DNA of 64,000 nt from Campanula takesimana (taxonomy: Eukaryota > Streptophyta > Magnoliopsida > Asterales > Campanulaceae), in NCBI GenBank assembly GCA_026119855.1, contig JAOWBW010000365.1:186001-250000 (forward strand). Reading direction: 5' to 3'. Position numbers and translations under genes: made by a program. Shown in pieces: positions 11,824 through 25,299 of this stretch; positions within the stretch are counted from its first letter, which is position 1; each line of letters begins with the position of its first letter. The notes under the pieces were generated by a model. It was not told the origin of the DNA, made no database searches, and was given only the letters and a program-made list of their open reading frames with translations.

Positions 11824-13324
11824 TGTTGGTTTTGGTGCCCTAGGCACGTTTGTTAAACGTTGTATAAGTTATCATTTTATTCATAATAATAAAGAGATAA
11901 TAAGATTATTATTATGGCTCGTGTTTGCTTATAATAATCTCCGTCCCTAGAGCTTGTTAAGCATTAAGTATAAAGGCTAAATGATCATGGGATGATCATG
12001 TTAGATTTATGGGTACTTGTTTGGAACAAGGTACTGGACATGACCCGCGGTATGAGATTTATGTCATGGTCGATGTCATATATAAATCTCATATTAGTTA
12101 TGTCATTTGAATCCTTATACATGAAGTTATTATAGTCTTCCACTTGATGAACATTATGTTTGACATATTCAAACGCTGCCTTAACACGGTAGTTATAAAG
12201 TGTATGATTGGCATGATTGGATTCACGTAGGGAAGAATAATAAGCTAAATGGATTTGTCCCTCTTCGGAGAGATGTCAAGCTTGGGCCCCTCGAAGGAAT
12301 GATGTTGGTGAAATGTTTGGCCAAACTCAAATGGATTGATTGGATCAATGTCATTTGGATTATCAACATATTCAGGATCGAGAAAAGTATTGAACAATAC
12401 AAGTTGACTTGTTGACCATGACTTGTGTTCAATGACATCATGGACAAAGGGATTATGACATATTCTAAAAGGAATGCGAACTTGTATCTAGTTACACTAT
12501 TTGGGTAGGTATGACGGTTTGCTAGAACCTAATCATATCTTATGGGTTCATGTTTGAACCCATTGCCAACTTAGTGTAATCCTAGAGGGTCACACACAAA
12601 TAGAACGAATCGTAAAGGACTAAATGGGAATTATGGAAAAATATCATTGTTTGGCTCCGGCACGGTCGTGCGCCTTAAAATGGCACGGTCATGCCATAAA
12701 TCCAAACCAAGGCAAACCTGTCGACATGATTGGCACGACCGTGCCGAAAATGGGCTGCTGGGGAATTCGCGCGGACTAGATGGCACGACCGTGCCAGTCA
12801 AGTCGGCCAGAATTCCTTGTTGCCTAATTTGGTGACGGGATTTAGGTTTCCTAAGTCCTTAAGGGTTAAGGATTAGGACCTATTTAAGGATCCTTTTTAC
12901 AGCCATTAGACATGTTGTTGTGAGTGCCTCCATAAGGTTTTGAGAGGTTATTTTCTTGTTCTAAGATCCCAAAAGTGAAGAACAAGAATATTCATAATTC
13001 CATATAGTTCTTACAATTGTGAAAGCGTGTTTCATAATTTGGTCTAGCAACCAAGATCAAGTGTTCTTGATATTCGTTCGTGGTGTGGATACCGCTAGAG
13101 GGTGAAACTTATCATCTTCATAGTTCGTGATTCTTGCTTTGTTCGTGATCAAGATTTCAAGCCTCCATCGAATTCAAGGTTGCAAAATCAAAGGCAATAA
13201 GGGTTAGTATTCTAGTATTCATTATGTTGTATTTGACTTAATCATATGAATGGATCTATGGGCTTTGGGTTTCATAAATTTTAAATGCTTAATTCCGCTG
13301 CGCATGTTACTACGAAACCCAACA
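11824..13324 (+). repeat. Copia solo LTR S1 (TSD GGAAT)
   Basis: It begins TGTTGGTTTTGG and ends ACGAAACCCAACA, 1501 bp, flanked by GGAAT at 11819-11823 and 13325-13329. There is no internal region, so it is a solo LTR left by LTR-LTR recombination. It is homologous along its length to S2 (36919-38288) and to the 3' LTR of element VI (57492-58961). A TATA-like TATTTAAGG is at 12881-12889. Four copies of a GC word with 7-bp arms TGGCACG/CGTGCCA lie upstream at 12659-12672, 12681-12696, 12731-12745 and 12781-12796. Confidence 0.9.
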
Positions 13325-13837
13325 GGAATATCCTTTGTAACGTGATAGTTTAGCCTTATGTGCTAGCTACTTGATGAGTTGGCTTAGCCTCTCATATACT
13401 TGTTACTTGATGACATCTTGAGCATGATTACTTGATAATCTTCTTGATTTGCATGATTACATGATAACATGATATGTACTTGTATCTAGTAACTCACTGA
13501 GATTTATCTCACCCCGTTCCTTGTTTATTTGTTTCCTCCCCCCCCCCAGGAAAGCAAGTGGTAATACGTTGTGAGGCTCGACTTAGCAGGGGCCTACTTG
13601 GCAGGTTGTTCTTGTTGGGGATTGTTATCCTTTCCAGTTTTGGTGAGGACGATTTAGTATCAGTTGTTTAGACTCAATATCTTAGGTAGACTTGTATAGT
13701 GCTTGTATATAACCACATTTGGTTTAAATTTCTTGGTATAGAACTTGTGGTGAGCTATTTTAGCTCGTTTCTCTTGAGTATATATGATACCAGTTGACTT
13801 ATTCAGGTGTCATTCCCATTTTTCCGCTTCTTGTTAG
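13325..13837 (+). repeat. Gypsy LTR fragment, interrupted by element I
   Basis: It contains the block 'taactcactgagattt' plus a C-rich run (13488-13550), which resembles the 3' half of the Tekay-like LTRs at 17118-17160. It continues at 42725-42782 beyond element I, where it ends in GGGACTTGGGGGCGTG, typical of the end of such LTRs. It is a different, older family member with its 5' part missing. Confidence 0.5.
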
Positions 13838-15044
13838 TGTAGACACCCTACCTTGGACCTCTCATGTCCCGATTGCATACACATTCTCTATCTTTCTCTT
13901 TTCTGTTAAGTTTTGTTACTTTTCGTTAACTTTTGTTACTTTCCATTAAGTTCTTGACTTACTCCATTAGTCTTAGATTTGACTAAGAGACAAAGTCAAC
14001 CTTGAGTCTTTGTTTACTTTGTTTTTGTTGACTTTCGTGGTGTTTGTTAAGTTTCTGACTGATCTCGTTAGTTTTGGGACTTAACTGCATAACGGGGTTA
14101 ACTTTTGGGCTAAAATATGGATTTCCTGAAGGTGGGACGAGCGCGCCTTTGGCCTTTTTTGTGGGACGAGCGCGCCTCCCATAGGGGGTGGGACGTGCGC
14201 GCTTCCCACCTCCAGGATCCCAGATTTTGCCAAATTTCCCTCCTTTTCTGATTTGTAACCCCCAAAGCCATTATGCATTGGCTTGATCCGGGGAAGGGCC
14301 ATCTTTGTGACCACAAACACTTCCCTAACACCTATAAATACCTCTTCATTCCACCATGGAAAAGGAGGAAGGATTTTGACTCAAGAATACTCTAAAAAAC
14401 ACAAAAGTTCATTTTCAAAGGGTGGTCACTATATACAATTTTGGTTCTTCCCCCATTCAAGCATAAGCTACAATGTTATTCTCTTCTCCTAAACTCTTGA
14501 TCTTATTTACTTTCTTTATCTTTTCGTCTCTCTTAATGTGTGTGCAATCACCATAAAAAGGAATACAACCAAAAGACCACTTTACTATTGAAGTTTGGTC
14601 AAGGTTACATTCCAACATTTTAAATACTACTTTAATTTCTCCATTTCATATTAATGTAATTGCTATATGTAATCTTTAGCATTAATATAATAAAACGATT
14701 TTCTTTTATTCCTCTTTTTATAATTCCCCTTTTCTTTACATTATAATTGTTAGCACTTTTCTCATATAAAAAATAAGGACATTTAGCATTAGAACACCAA
14801 TAGTAGCAAGACCCGCGTATGCGGGGTGGAGTGGGTGTTTAAGTACTTCCCACTCTGTCACCTAACCCCCGAACCCTTCTCTTCCGGAATCTTTGGTTTC
14901 GTAACAATAAAATAGGCTATTTCTAGGTTTTTCTTATGTTCCTTTAAAAACATAGGTGGCGACTCTACAAAATAAAATCAATTAGACATCCTAGGATAAT
15001 TCACCGCCCTAGCAAAGCGAGTTGGTTTTTCTGGGGTATCTATA
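13838..15044 (+). repeat. 5' LTR of element I
   Basis: It begins TGTAGACACCCTACC and ends GGGGTATCTATA, where a C-to-T change hits the expected TCTACA. It pairs with 41509-42719. The TATA box TATAAATA is at 14333-14340. Three GC words with the core GACG(A/T)GCGCGC and flanks TGGGA/TCCCA lie at 14132-14147, 14161-14181 and 14188-14209. Confidence 0.9.
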
Positions 15045-15045
15045 G

Positions 15046-15064
15046 TGGCGACTCCGCTGGGGAC
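15046..15064 (+). other. Primer binding site of element I
   Basis: TGGCGACTCCGCTGGGGAC directly follows the LTR and is identical to the site in element III. It ends like a tRNA complement (TGG...). An Arg tRNA primer is reported for Ogre-type elements; I have not checked the match. Confidence 0.75.
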
Positions 15065-15427
15065 AATTTACAGGGTTAAACTTGCGTTTTCATATTTTTG
15101 GTGTTCTTATTTCTTCTTTCTGGGCATTCTGGTAAAAAGGGTGGGAAACGCGCGCCTCTGTCCTTCTTGGCCTAAAGCGCGCGCGTCCGACCCTAATTAC
15201 CAGAATCGCCTGCCTCTCATCTCTGTCATTCAATTCCATGTTTCTGTGCTAACAAATTCTGCAGGGGGAAGTTTTCTTATTTAGGGTTAAGGCAATCCCT
15301 TGAACCCACTGATTTCCAGGTTTTCACCCAGAAGCGGGCGCCTCTGCCCCTTTTTCTCTAATGCGTGCGCCTCCTATAAAGGCATCCCAATGCGTGCGCG
15401 TCTGGGCCATTTTCCAGAACAAAACAG
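15065..15427 (+). other. Leader of element I, left part, with GC words
   Basis: This untranslated leader has GC words at about 15150-15193 (cgcgcgcctctg, gcgcgcgcgtccg) and 15330-15412. It is homologous to 19759-20110 of element III and is interrupted at 15427 by element II. No ORF of note. Confidence 0.65.
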
Positions 15428-17553
15428 TGTAACGACCCCAAAACCCGTCCCTATTTATTTTATATTTTATTTTATATTTTGGGAATTTTTAATTTGAACT
15501 TATATGTGCATTTTATGTGTTGCATCATATTTTATGAGTTGCATATCTTATTTGATTAATTGTGTTAGTTAAAGTGTTAGTAGTAACATTTGTTTTGGAA
15601 GTTAAGTTGTGTTAGTGGAATTTTATGGGCCAAAGTATATAAATAAGGTCCAAGGGTCTAATTGTTCAACTTGGAAGTAGAAGGGCTTTAGTAAATGAGT
15701 ATAAATACAAACTTGCATCCTTATCCCTCCCATCTCTCTCTGTCGACACACACTACACACACATTTCACTTTCCAAAAATTTCTATCTCCATTGTTGAAG
15801 AAGGAAGAAAAGGGTAAGAGTTTTCTAATTTATTTTTCTTCTTTTAATTTACTACTCCACTTTAAAATCTAACTATATATAAATGATCAGGGCGTTGAAT
15901 AGATCATTTCTATCCGAACAAATATTATTTCTGTGATACTTTTCCGGGAAAAAGGTAAGTTACTAATCCCCTTTTAAATATTAAAATGGTCATAAGTATG
16001 TTATATATGCTATATATGTTGTAAAAGTATGTTTTGAATGGTTTAGTAATACTTGTAATTTTGGTACAAAGGGAGTAGTATGTGAATTAAGTCTAGTGGT
16101 TGTTTGTGTTGTTTTAAGCTGATTTTGTAGCTCTAGTGAAGTTTGGTGAAGTTACAAATGTGGTGTAGTATAAGTGTTATACTTTTGGGATGGTGGAACG
16201 AAGGGAGTAAAAGAAACAAGTCCAGTTATGCCTATCGGGCATAGTGGGCGGCCGCCCAAAAAGGGGTGTGCGGTCGCCCAAGCTATCTGAAGGTTTTTGT
16301 CTTGGAACAGAGTACTTTGGGCGGCCGCACATGCTGGTGTGGACGACCGCCCAGGGTGGCTGGAAAAGTTGAGTTGCTTCATTCTAAGAGCTTTAAAGTA
16401 CAATTGTGGTTTAGGTCTTAGGCGATTTCCGTACCTAGATGGTTGTTGTGAAGCGTCAAAGTTTTAGAGTTGGTCCTTTGTGATCGAGTTTGAATTGATG
16501 TGATCATTTGAATTGATTGTGTGGTGACTTAATGTCAATGTTGTGAACTCTATTATGAAAACGTGTTTGCCTCGTTATGATGAGCTTGTGTGGTTCCCTA
16601 CTTTGGAATCATACCCCGGTTGTTGTTTAAGCAAGTATTCTTTGCTACGTTTGTGTCTAAAGTCCAGCTGGTACTTGTTGTGAATCGGGCAGTGGTAGGG
16701 ATTATAATGGCACTCGAGCCAAGTTCATTATTAGGCTTCTACAATTGGTTTCCCATTTTTAAACCCCTTCCTTCGGCCAAAGGTTGGGCACTTTGGGTTA
16801 TGACTCTGTGTCATTTTCCCCGCTGTTGTTGTTGTGATTGTTTGGTTCCGGAACCCGTTTCAGCCCTTTGGTGCTACTCAGTTGATACCTCTCAGATGGT
16901 TATTGTGTTGATTCGAGAACCTTGGCTCAGTATCCACGTATGAGTGTTTATTTACGCCTTATGTGTTGTATGATGAGTTGGTCGTTATTTCCAACCGGTA
17001 TGGGACGGTTGGCGATAGGGAGCCTCTCATATTATGTGCTATATGCTCTATGATTATTTGTTGACATTGTTTCTTTCTGATTATCATATTAGCATGTAAT
17101 GTAGTTGCATTTTAGTAACTCACTGAGATTTATTCTCACCCCTTATTTGTTTACCGTTTTAGATAAGAAGGAGCCCAGGGGATAGGTCACATCACAGGGA
17201 GGACGTCGAGGAGGATATTTTGGGTAAGACAGTTTGGGATGTTTTATGGAAAGGATACATTAAGTAAATGTACAACCTTTTGGGTAGTGTACCCGTGAGT
17301 TAGTCTTGTATCATCTCTTTTGGTTGATGTTGGTGATTGTAAAGTTTGTAAGTAGTGTGTATAGCCTTGTGGCTAAGTTCTTTGGTTGTGAATGTTGATG
17401 TGTAGATGGAACTCAAGTTTTCAAGTAGATGTGTTGGTTGTATGAAACTTTTATGAAAGTATATTTCGAAATTTTTTCCTAAAATGTTTTATAACGTCTT
17501 CCGTGCGTGTCCCGGACGTGGGGCCAAGTAGGACCATGGGTCGGGGCACGACA
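15428..17553 (+). repeat. 5' LTR of element II
   Basis: 2126 bp, TGTAACGACCCC to GGGGCACGACA. The TATA box TATAAATA is at 15700-15707, followed by a CT-rich stretch likely to hold the transcription start. GC words lie downstream at 16246-16352 (palindrome GGGCGGCCGCCC at 16246-16257, then three variants). It is nearly identical to the 3' LTR except for a ~170-bp segment missing there. Confidence 0.9.
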
Positions 17554-17554
17554 G

Positions 17555-17572
17555 TTGGTATCAGAGCTAGGT
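17555..17572 (+). other. Primer binding site of element II (initiator Met tRNA type)
   Basis: TTGGTATCAGAGCTAGGT follows the LTR after one G, the same as in element 0. Confidence 0.9.
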
Positions 17573-17662
17573 TGTAGATGGTCTAGAATGACTAAGTGAC
17601 CTAGGAGGGTAGTTAAGTATGGAGTGAGTAACGTTGAGTGTTTTATGCAGGTACTCAGTAAA

Positions 17663-18426
17663 AATGGTTGAAAATGAGGGTGATCAGTCTGGTACTTCAG
17701 GCCAGGGTAATGTAAGAGAAGAGGCTCGAGCTATGTTTCAAGGAATGTTCGAGGCAGCTATGAAAACTATACATGATCAGAGGCAAGGAGGAGAACATGC
17801 ACTTCCGAGGTATGGTCTGAAGCAGTTTTTAAAGATGAAACCAACGGGTTATGATGGGGAACCGGATGTGACCAAGGTTGAGAGATGGATTGAGTCCATG
17901 GAAAAGATATTTGATGTCTTGGGATGTTCTGAAGAGGAGCGAGTCAGGTTTTCTACTTACAAGTTGATTGGAGCTGCGGAATATTGGTGGAGAACATTGA
18001 AAACTAGTTGGGATGATGCTCATGTACCATATACTTGGGCAAATTTTCTGAAAAAGTTCAAGGAACATTTTATTCCCAGGGTGGATCAAGACCAGAAAGA
18101 AGTGGAATTCCTTAGCTTGGAACAAAATGCGATGTCAGTGGCTCAGTATGCAGCTAAATTCCAGGTATTGTACTCACTTAATTGCAACAGAGGAGAGGAA
18201 GGCAATGAGATTTGTGAAAGGGTTAAAAACTGTGATCCGAACTCAATTGGTGTCCCATAAACTACAAGAGTTTCAAGATGCAGTTGATCGAGCCTATCAA
18301 GTGAAGCACGATATTGAAGAACACAAGAGGAAAGTGGAGTTGGTAGGTGCGGGAAGACAAGGTAGACCACAACAACAGCGTAGTGATAATCGTGGAGGAC
18401 AAGGAATATCAACACCATTTAGAGGG
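17663..18426 (+). pseudogene. gag of element II, 5' part, frameshifted
   Basis: The ATG at 17663 (MVENEGDQ) is the likely start; the TTG at 17634 gives a longer but doubtful reading. The retrotransposon gag domain includes the segment with AAEYWWRTLK and WANFLKKFKEHFIPR. A small deletion near 18163, relative to element 0, shifts frame; the second half is read from about 18170 (YCTHLIATEERKAMRFVKGL). The ORF is then cut at 18426 by element III and resumes at 27681. Confidence 0.85.
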
Positions 18427-19738
18427 TGTAGACACCCCACCTTGGACCTCTCACCCCGATTGCATACATTGTATTTTTATTTATCTTGTTTTCATTAATT
18501 TCCGTTACTTCGGTTAAGTTCCTAACGGATTCCGTTAGTTTTGGACCAAACTGGATAACAGAGTTAACTTTAGGGTCATTTCTGTCATTCTGTCATTTTT
18601 AGACTCGCGCGCCTCCGGCACTGTCAGTGGGCCGCGCGCGCCTCTCGCCCCAAAAGCCGGAAGCGCGGGCCTCCCATTTTGGCAGTAACGGATTGCACCT
18701 TATTTCCCTCCATTTTCTTATTTACAAACATCTTCTTTGATCACAAATAACCTCCTTTTCTCATCCACATTCATCCCCCTTTTCTCATTAACTACCAAAT
18801 CCTTTATTCTAGCCTTTTCTTAAGAACAAAATATTTATTTTTATTATTATTTGATTTTCTTTTATTTATTTCATTTATTATTTTATTTATCTTAATTTCT
18901 ATTAGTCAATTCCATCTCACATGGATTGACCATTTTCCCTCCAAACTTTCCCTCTCTTTTCTACCTATAAAAACCCCCTTCTTCTACCTTAGGAAGGGAC
19001 CTCTTTTTTTTGGACTTCTTCTTAGACTTTCGGGACCAACTTCATCTTCCCTACAAGAGCTCTACACAAATTCTCTCAATACATTTTCTCTACAAACAAC
19101 ACTACACAAAGTGTTGCAACGGCAATTTCTCTACACAAACTCTTTCCAAGTCAAGTTTGAAGTTCTTCCTTTCTAAAGGTACTTAATACTTCTTCTTTCA
19201 TTTTATTTGTCTTAGTCAATGTATGCAACCCCCATTAATGGGACATGACCTAAAAAGCATTTTATTCTATTAAAGTTGGTTAAAGGTTATCTCCCTACAT
19301 TTTAATCTTAACTTTAATTCACCATGTTAATTTCTCTTCATCTCTTAATGTAATTCTTTAACATTATTTGTTACATGTAATCTTTATCATTAAATAAATA
19401 AAGCAATTCTATTTTATTTCCTCTTTATTTCCCCTTTTCTTCTCATTACAATTGTTAGCACATTTCTATTTAATTAATTGAAGGACATGTAAATATTAGA
19501 ACACCAAAAGTAGCAAGACCGGCTTAAGCCGGGCGGAGTGGGTGTTTAATTACTTCCCACTCCGTCACCTAACCCCCGAACCCTTCTCTCCCGAATCTCT
19601 GTTTTCGCATACAAATTAGACTATCTTTAGGTTTTTCTTATGTTCCTCAAAACATAGGTGGCGACTCTAAAATCAAGTAGACATCCTAGGTTAATTCACG
19701 CGCTCTAGCCAAGCCGTGGTTCCCCCGGGGTATCTACA
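18427..19738 (+). repeat. 5' LTR of element III
   Basis: 1312 bp from TGTAGACACCCC to GGGGTATCTACA. The TATA box TATAAAA is at 18966-18972. Three GC words lie at about 18604-18616, 18631-18644 and 18661-18674 (CGCGCGCCTCC type). It is very similar to 26367-27680. Confidence 0.9.
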
Positions 19739-19739
19739 G

Positions 19740-19758
19740 TGGCGACTCCGCTGGGGAC
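19740..19758 (+). other. Primer binding site of element III
   Basis: TGGCGACTCCGCTGGGGAC follows the LTR end after one G. It is identical to the site in element I. Confidence 0.75.
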
Positions 19759-21001
19759 ATAGAGGGTTAAACTTGCATTTTCTGCTTTTGGTATTCTTAT
19801 TTCTATTTTCTGGGCATTCTGGTAAAAAGGGTGGGAAGCGCGCGCCTTTGGCCTTCTTGGCCTAAAGCGCGCGCGTCCTACCCCTTCTACCAGAATCGCC
19901 CGCCTCTCATCTTGTCCTTAAATTCTATGTTTCTGTGCTAACAAGTTTCTGCAGGGGAAAGTTACATGATTTGGGACCAGGGCAATCCCCTGAGTCCATA
20001 GTTTTTTCTGACATTCTGACAGGTACCCCAGATGCGCGCGCCTCTAATCTTCATAGTGAAAAGCGCGCGCTTCCCACATCAAAGCCTTGGGGCGCACGCT
20101 TTTGGGTAATTTTCAAGAAACAGAACAGTTCCCAGAAACAGAAACAGTGCACAGGAATCAGAACAGAGCAGTTTTGACAGTGTGTGGGCACCGAGCCTGC
20201 ACAAAACCATCTTTTAATTCTCTGTTTTATTTTTATCGGTCACACGGGTGATTCGAAAGTTGTAATTATGTGCTTCTTTGCTTTTATTTCTTTTTTCTTT
20301 TGAAAAAAAAAATTGTCACTTGTTAGACCTCACACTACTTGCACTCATTTCCTATGAATTGCTCACTATCGAGTCACACAAGTCCATCCCCAAACCCGTC
20401 GAGGCCCGTCCTAGAAAGTTTCAAGCTCCACCCGACCTTGACTCTTTCGAAGCGGTGAACCTCAGCCCGTGGTGTAGTTCAAGACTACATGCCGGGGGTG
20501 ACCTTTAAGCCTCTCTTTAGCCGAGCACAAGCCACACAATTCTTAGTTTAGGGTCTAACACTCCGTGACCAAGTCTGTTTTCATGTACCGAGATTTCCCT
20601 AAACTAATGTCTTCAAATCAGACATGCCAATTTGTTGCAATGGACGAAATAAAACTCCGTCCCAAAGTGGTTATTTTGGACGAAAATAAAAAAGCCGTCC
20701 CCGCATGTATGATTTATGACATTAATTTAGTTTAATCCCGACACATGTAGGATTCACAAGCGTGGTGGAATCCGATGAGTATATGGGACCGCAAGAAGGT
20801 CTATATACTAGTGTGACGATTCCACTATTTTTCTAGAAACCCCAAAAAGGACCACGTCCTTCCGACTTTGTAAATAATAAAAAAAAAGTTATTTTTCTTT
20901 ATGTGGTTGAATCTTTTTCGTTGTTTGTGGGTTAATTTATTTTACTCAAAAGGTGTTTGTGGGGCCATCCTAAGATCAACCGTGATCTCTCAATAGGTTT
21001 A
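19759..21001 (+). other. Untranslated leader of element III
   Basis: This is the homologue of the split leader of element I (15065-15427 plus 33335-34212). GC words occur at about 19836-19878 and 20034-20108. Only short ORFs occur. It leads to the gag ATG at 21002. Confidence 0.6.
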
Positions 21002-21554
21002 ATGGCTTCCAACGGCAACAACAACAAGGGTGAGAACATCTCCGTGTCCAACAAAAGGCTCTTCAACATAATAAGAGCCATGGGGGAACAAATGGATAGA
21101 CTTGTCGAGGATGCCCGTCACAAGGATGATTTTTGGCAAGCCCGCTTCGCTCTTCAGAAAAGAATTCACGAGGAAGAAGTGTCCGAGCTTAAGGCCCGTC
21201 TGCAAGAGCTCACCGACAACAAGGCAAGGGTCGATGGTAATTCATGCTCAAATGTCTCCTCTCAAAAGACGCAAAAGTGCCGCCAACAGTCGAGTTTTCA
21301 CTCCTCTCCTAGGAATGACCCAAACCGAAGCATTTGAGAGTTTGGTAGCAAGAGGGAAGGTCCGGCCCTTGGAAGGGTACAAGCCACCGCCAATGCGTCC
21401 CAACCATGCCCACCACAAGTGGTGTGACTATCACCAATGTAGCGGTCACGCTACCGAGGAATGCTTTGCTCTCCGAAACGTCATCCAAGATTTGATTGAC
21501 AATGGTGAATTTGCCATAGGTGAAGAGCAAGAACTCATCAAGGAAGAGGCTTAG
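21002..21554 (+). pseudogene. gag remnant of element III (core deleted, zinc-finger end kept)
   Basis: The ATG at 21002 (MASNGNNNK) starts a coiled-coil-like N-terminus homologous to the gag of element I. At about 21235 the reading breaks off and the frame changes. The gag core seen in element I (34440-35060) is missing. The following frame gives GMTQTEAFESLVARGKVRPL and a zinc-binding segment WCDYHQCSGHATEECF, of the form C-x2-H-x4-H-x4-C, ending at 21554. So the element keeps the two ends of gag but not the middle. Confidence 0.75.
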
Positions 21555-24500
21555 ATTTGAAATGGGGCTTCAACAAGAGATCATGCCACAAGGAAGACTA
21601 CAACGACATTGGGGACTACAACAACAATCTCCGTTTCTCTTTCTCTACCTAGTAATAGAAAAAAAAAAGAAAAAAAAAGAGTCAAAGTCCTCTTAAGTGT
21701 GCATTAATGTTTTCTCTCGTCCTATGTTAAATGTTCGAGTCCATTGAGTCATCAAATAAAAGTCGTTCTTGTCCTCATACACTCTTCCAAGTTGTTCAAT
21801 CTAATTCTTGGCAGAATGATGAAAAGATGTCTAAACAAGTTTTGGAACGAAGGCCGTCACTTGAACGCCTAGGGGCTAAACATCGACGACACCATCAACA
21901 ACGAAGACATCAACGACGAAATCAAGACAAAAGGTGGAGCAACAATCATGAAGCAAAGATTTCAAAAGGGGATTAAAAAAAAAAGGCTCGCTAGGTTGAA
22001 ATCCTCAAATCAACCTAGGCAAAAGTTAGAGCACAAAAAAAAAAAAAAAAAAAAAAAAACCCCCCTCATTCGAAGAAGTTCATATCAACATCAACATCAT
22101 TCCACCAACAAAGGACGAAGCTACATCGACAAATCACGACGAAGAAACAAATCCTCACATCAAAAGGAGGATCCACAAGAACTACGGTGACCTGAGCCTC
22201 TACACTGGAGGAACGTAGGCAACCTTCGGGTCCGGTCTCATGCAAGAAAGAAGATATGTTTAGCCCTAGCGCGTTATGGTGATCGGCCTTCCTCTCGAAC
22301 TTGTCAAGACATCTTTGTACGATTCATTTGCCAATGAATTAATCACCAAAAAGATTGAACAACTTTCTTATATTTGGAATCGCTTTCGCGTTCCTTGTTG
22401 AGTCTAGGGACTTCTATTATTTCTGCATACTCCCCGTTTCTTGCAATCAAATTGGGGCTTTCTTTCTCTTCTCTCTTAATGACTTACTTGCCTTCGAGCG
22501 TCATTCAAAAAAAATATACATACATGAAGTCAAGACTAGGGACCACTTCCCTAGCTGAGTCAATGTCACTCACCTTTAGTGACAAAAGGTCTCCACCGCA
22601 AAATCACATGTCTCTCATCCTCCGCTAGAGTCAATGCACACTTCCTCATCAATTGAGTCAAAAAAAAAATGAAGACGCAAAAGAGATGCCCGCTAGATTG
22701 AAAACCCGAAAGGGCGGTCTAGGCAAAAACATGGTGCGTCATAAAAAAAAATGAGAGAGTGAGAGAGAGAAGGGAAAGAGAAATGGAGATCCCCGGCCTC
22801 TAAAGAAGACAAGTTCTACATTGAATCTCCTCAGCAAGTCAATTCCCCACCGAGTCAACTTTGGGATTGCAAAAGGGTCGACAAGATATGGCACCATCAA
22901 AGGTTATCTTGGGTTATTGGCATCATTCTCCAGCAGTGTGCATTTTTGGGTTCATGAAAAGAAGGCCCGTGGTAACCAAGACCCATCCGAGAACGAGCCC
23001 ATCATAAAAAGGCACGAGGTTGCACAAATAATCCCTAGCTAGTCAATTGGCTTGGGCAGCAAATAGCAACAACATGTATCTCAGTTTTCAAAGCTTCCTC
23101 AAGTATGTGCTTCTATTGTACGCCGAAAGGCTCCCGAGAAATGGAGTAGCTCTTGCCATGTCCTCTCATGTTGTTCCCTCGCACGAGGACGAGTCACTCT
23201 TGCTTTGCTCAACAAATGGTGACGCCCTAGGGGCTATGTGACTCAAGAACAAGGGCTTCTTTTGCTTCATTTGACAATTAATACGCCCTAGGGGCTATGC
23301 TCGAAGAAGATGTGTGAGACTATCCTCAAAGTCTCCCAAAAGGGATGTCAAAAATCCCTCTTGTCATGTGTGCCCGTGCTCGTTCCCCCAATCAAGGATG
23401 GACCTTTCTCGCAATCAATGATGGCACTCTAGGGGCTACGGTCAAGCCTTAAAGGCTCCCTCAATAAGAAGCAATACACTTTAGTATCCCCAGCCGAGTC
23501 ATGTGCAACATTGGAAGTTTCCTCAATTCGGTACCGAAAAGTCTTAAGAGGCTCCGCAATCTACAAATCTTTTGGGCTACGGCTTTATGGTAATTCAAGC
23601 AAAGGGCAATATTGGGGCTTCACGATCGACAGTCTTTTGGGCAACAATACTCGAGCAGCGCAATTTGGGAGTAGTCTCCATGAAAGGGATCAAGCTTCAA
23701 AGGTCTCTCAACACTTCCAGTCAAAAGGTCCCTTGGTTTTAAATGAAGGCTCTGATGATATGAATGAATTTGATGATTTTTGTTAGAACTCACAGCGAGA
23801 TTCTGAAGAAAGTCTTAGAGAAAAGGAAAAGGATTCAATATGCTAAACTCACATTAGCTGGGTTATAGCGGGAAATGCCAATATGATTAACTCGACTAGA
23901 GTTACGGCCAATCCCAATGTCTCTGCGATATAGCACCCCCTTATCCAAGATCAAAAGCAAAAAGTGCGGCTCTGCGTCTCAATGCACTAAATGCATCCAA
24001 AGATCCGTCATTAGTTCAACTCAAGAAGACTCAAGCAAGCATACCGTTTGAGACTTTATCACGCCAAGACCTTATCATCCGCAACAACATCACCATCATC
24101 CATGAGACATTTCCCAAAGACCCTATTGCATTCTCTACATGGGCCTTCCACCATTTGGGTATCAACCACAATAAGGCCATTTATCTCCCCAGTAAGAGCA
24201 AGAAGGAGATCTCTATCAAGAATTATGCCTGACGGTACACCAGTCCTCAATACCGAGCCAATCACAAGATAATTTGGGGCTTTACATTCCACCGTCTTGA
24301 AGCTCGCAAGTCCATGACATTTGGGGCTTTGCAATCTCTCATAATTTGGCATCAAAGGCATTCTAGGGGCTTTACAATCAGCAACCCCTTATCTCGGCGT
24401 CAAATGCCTTTTGGAGCCCCATAATCGACAAATCTCTTGGGGCTAGACATCAATTTCGTTGGGCACACCGGCAACAACAGAATTCAGCGAGGCAATCCGG

Positions 24501-25299
24501 ACTTCGAATGAACATGACTTGATCTTGGGTTGGCTTTACAAACACACAATGGTTAAAATGGTTCACCCACGAACTAAAAAAATATATTTTTTCTCACATG
24601 TGTGCATATCCTTTCCCTTCTAGTCTAAAAAAAAAAAAAAAAGATTTTTTCTTTTTCTTTTTTTCTCCTTCTATGTGCAAAAGTATGTGCTTTACTTTGC
24701 TTTGCTCCTAGCCTCTTCTCCATCATCCTTGAACTACACTGGTCTGATTCTCCTCAAGGGATACGTAGGCAGCCTTTTGGCACGACCAACCCATCACCCA
24801 GAATACCATCTCGCCAACACTCCATCAAAGGCAAGAACAATTCATCATCACCAACATCATCATTCTCCATCCAAAGCATGGACATTCTTCATCAAAAGCA
24901 TCAACATCCTTCAGCAACCAATCTTCAATCAAGCGGAAATGGTGAGTGAAGGTATGAATACATCCAACGCTTTCCTCAAAATCACACCGCACACAAGATC
25001 ACTCTTTACATTCTTACTTCTCTCTGATACAAAAATGCTTTCAAATCACATTGCACCACAAGCACAATTTCTCTCATAACTGTCATTTCACATCTCATAC
25101 ATGTCACAAGCACATATACCTGCAAAGAACATAACAGGTGCCACCGCGAAGTCAAACAGCATCCGCAACTCAAGACATTTCATCCCCAGCAAAAAAATGG
25201 TCCACATTCAACCATGCCCACATCCCCACGATAAGGTCAGCTTCCCATCAGTTCAATGACCACAACTCGGTCCATGGTGAGCCGCAAGATCACCACCTT
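21555..25299 (+). other. Long non-coding internal region of element III
   Basis: No pol motifs are present in any frame. The region carries many GGGGCT words (for example near 21870, 22454, 23229, 23290, 23431, 23613, 24277, 24324, 24366 and 24438). There are several A-tracts (21658-21680, 22035-22060, 24627-24642) and a conserved block near 24757-24780 (gggatacgtaggcagcc) that I associate with the end of the pol region in Tat elements. It aligns with 35062-40280 of element I. Confidence 0.6.

Noticed and set aside
11824..13324. S1 as the 5' LTR of copia element VI
   Set aside because: S1 has its own target duplication GGAAT on both sides and different palindromes, so it is an independent solo LTR.
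15046..15064. tRNA gene fragment
   Set aside because: It is the 19-bp primer site following an LTR; no cloverleaf can be formed around it.
21658..22060. A-tracts as poly(A) tails of retrocopied mRNAs
   Set aside because: They lie inside the element III internal region, are repeated at matching sites in element I, and have no duplication around them.
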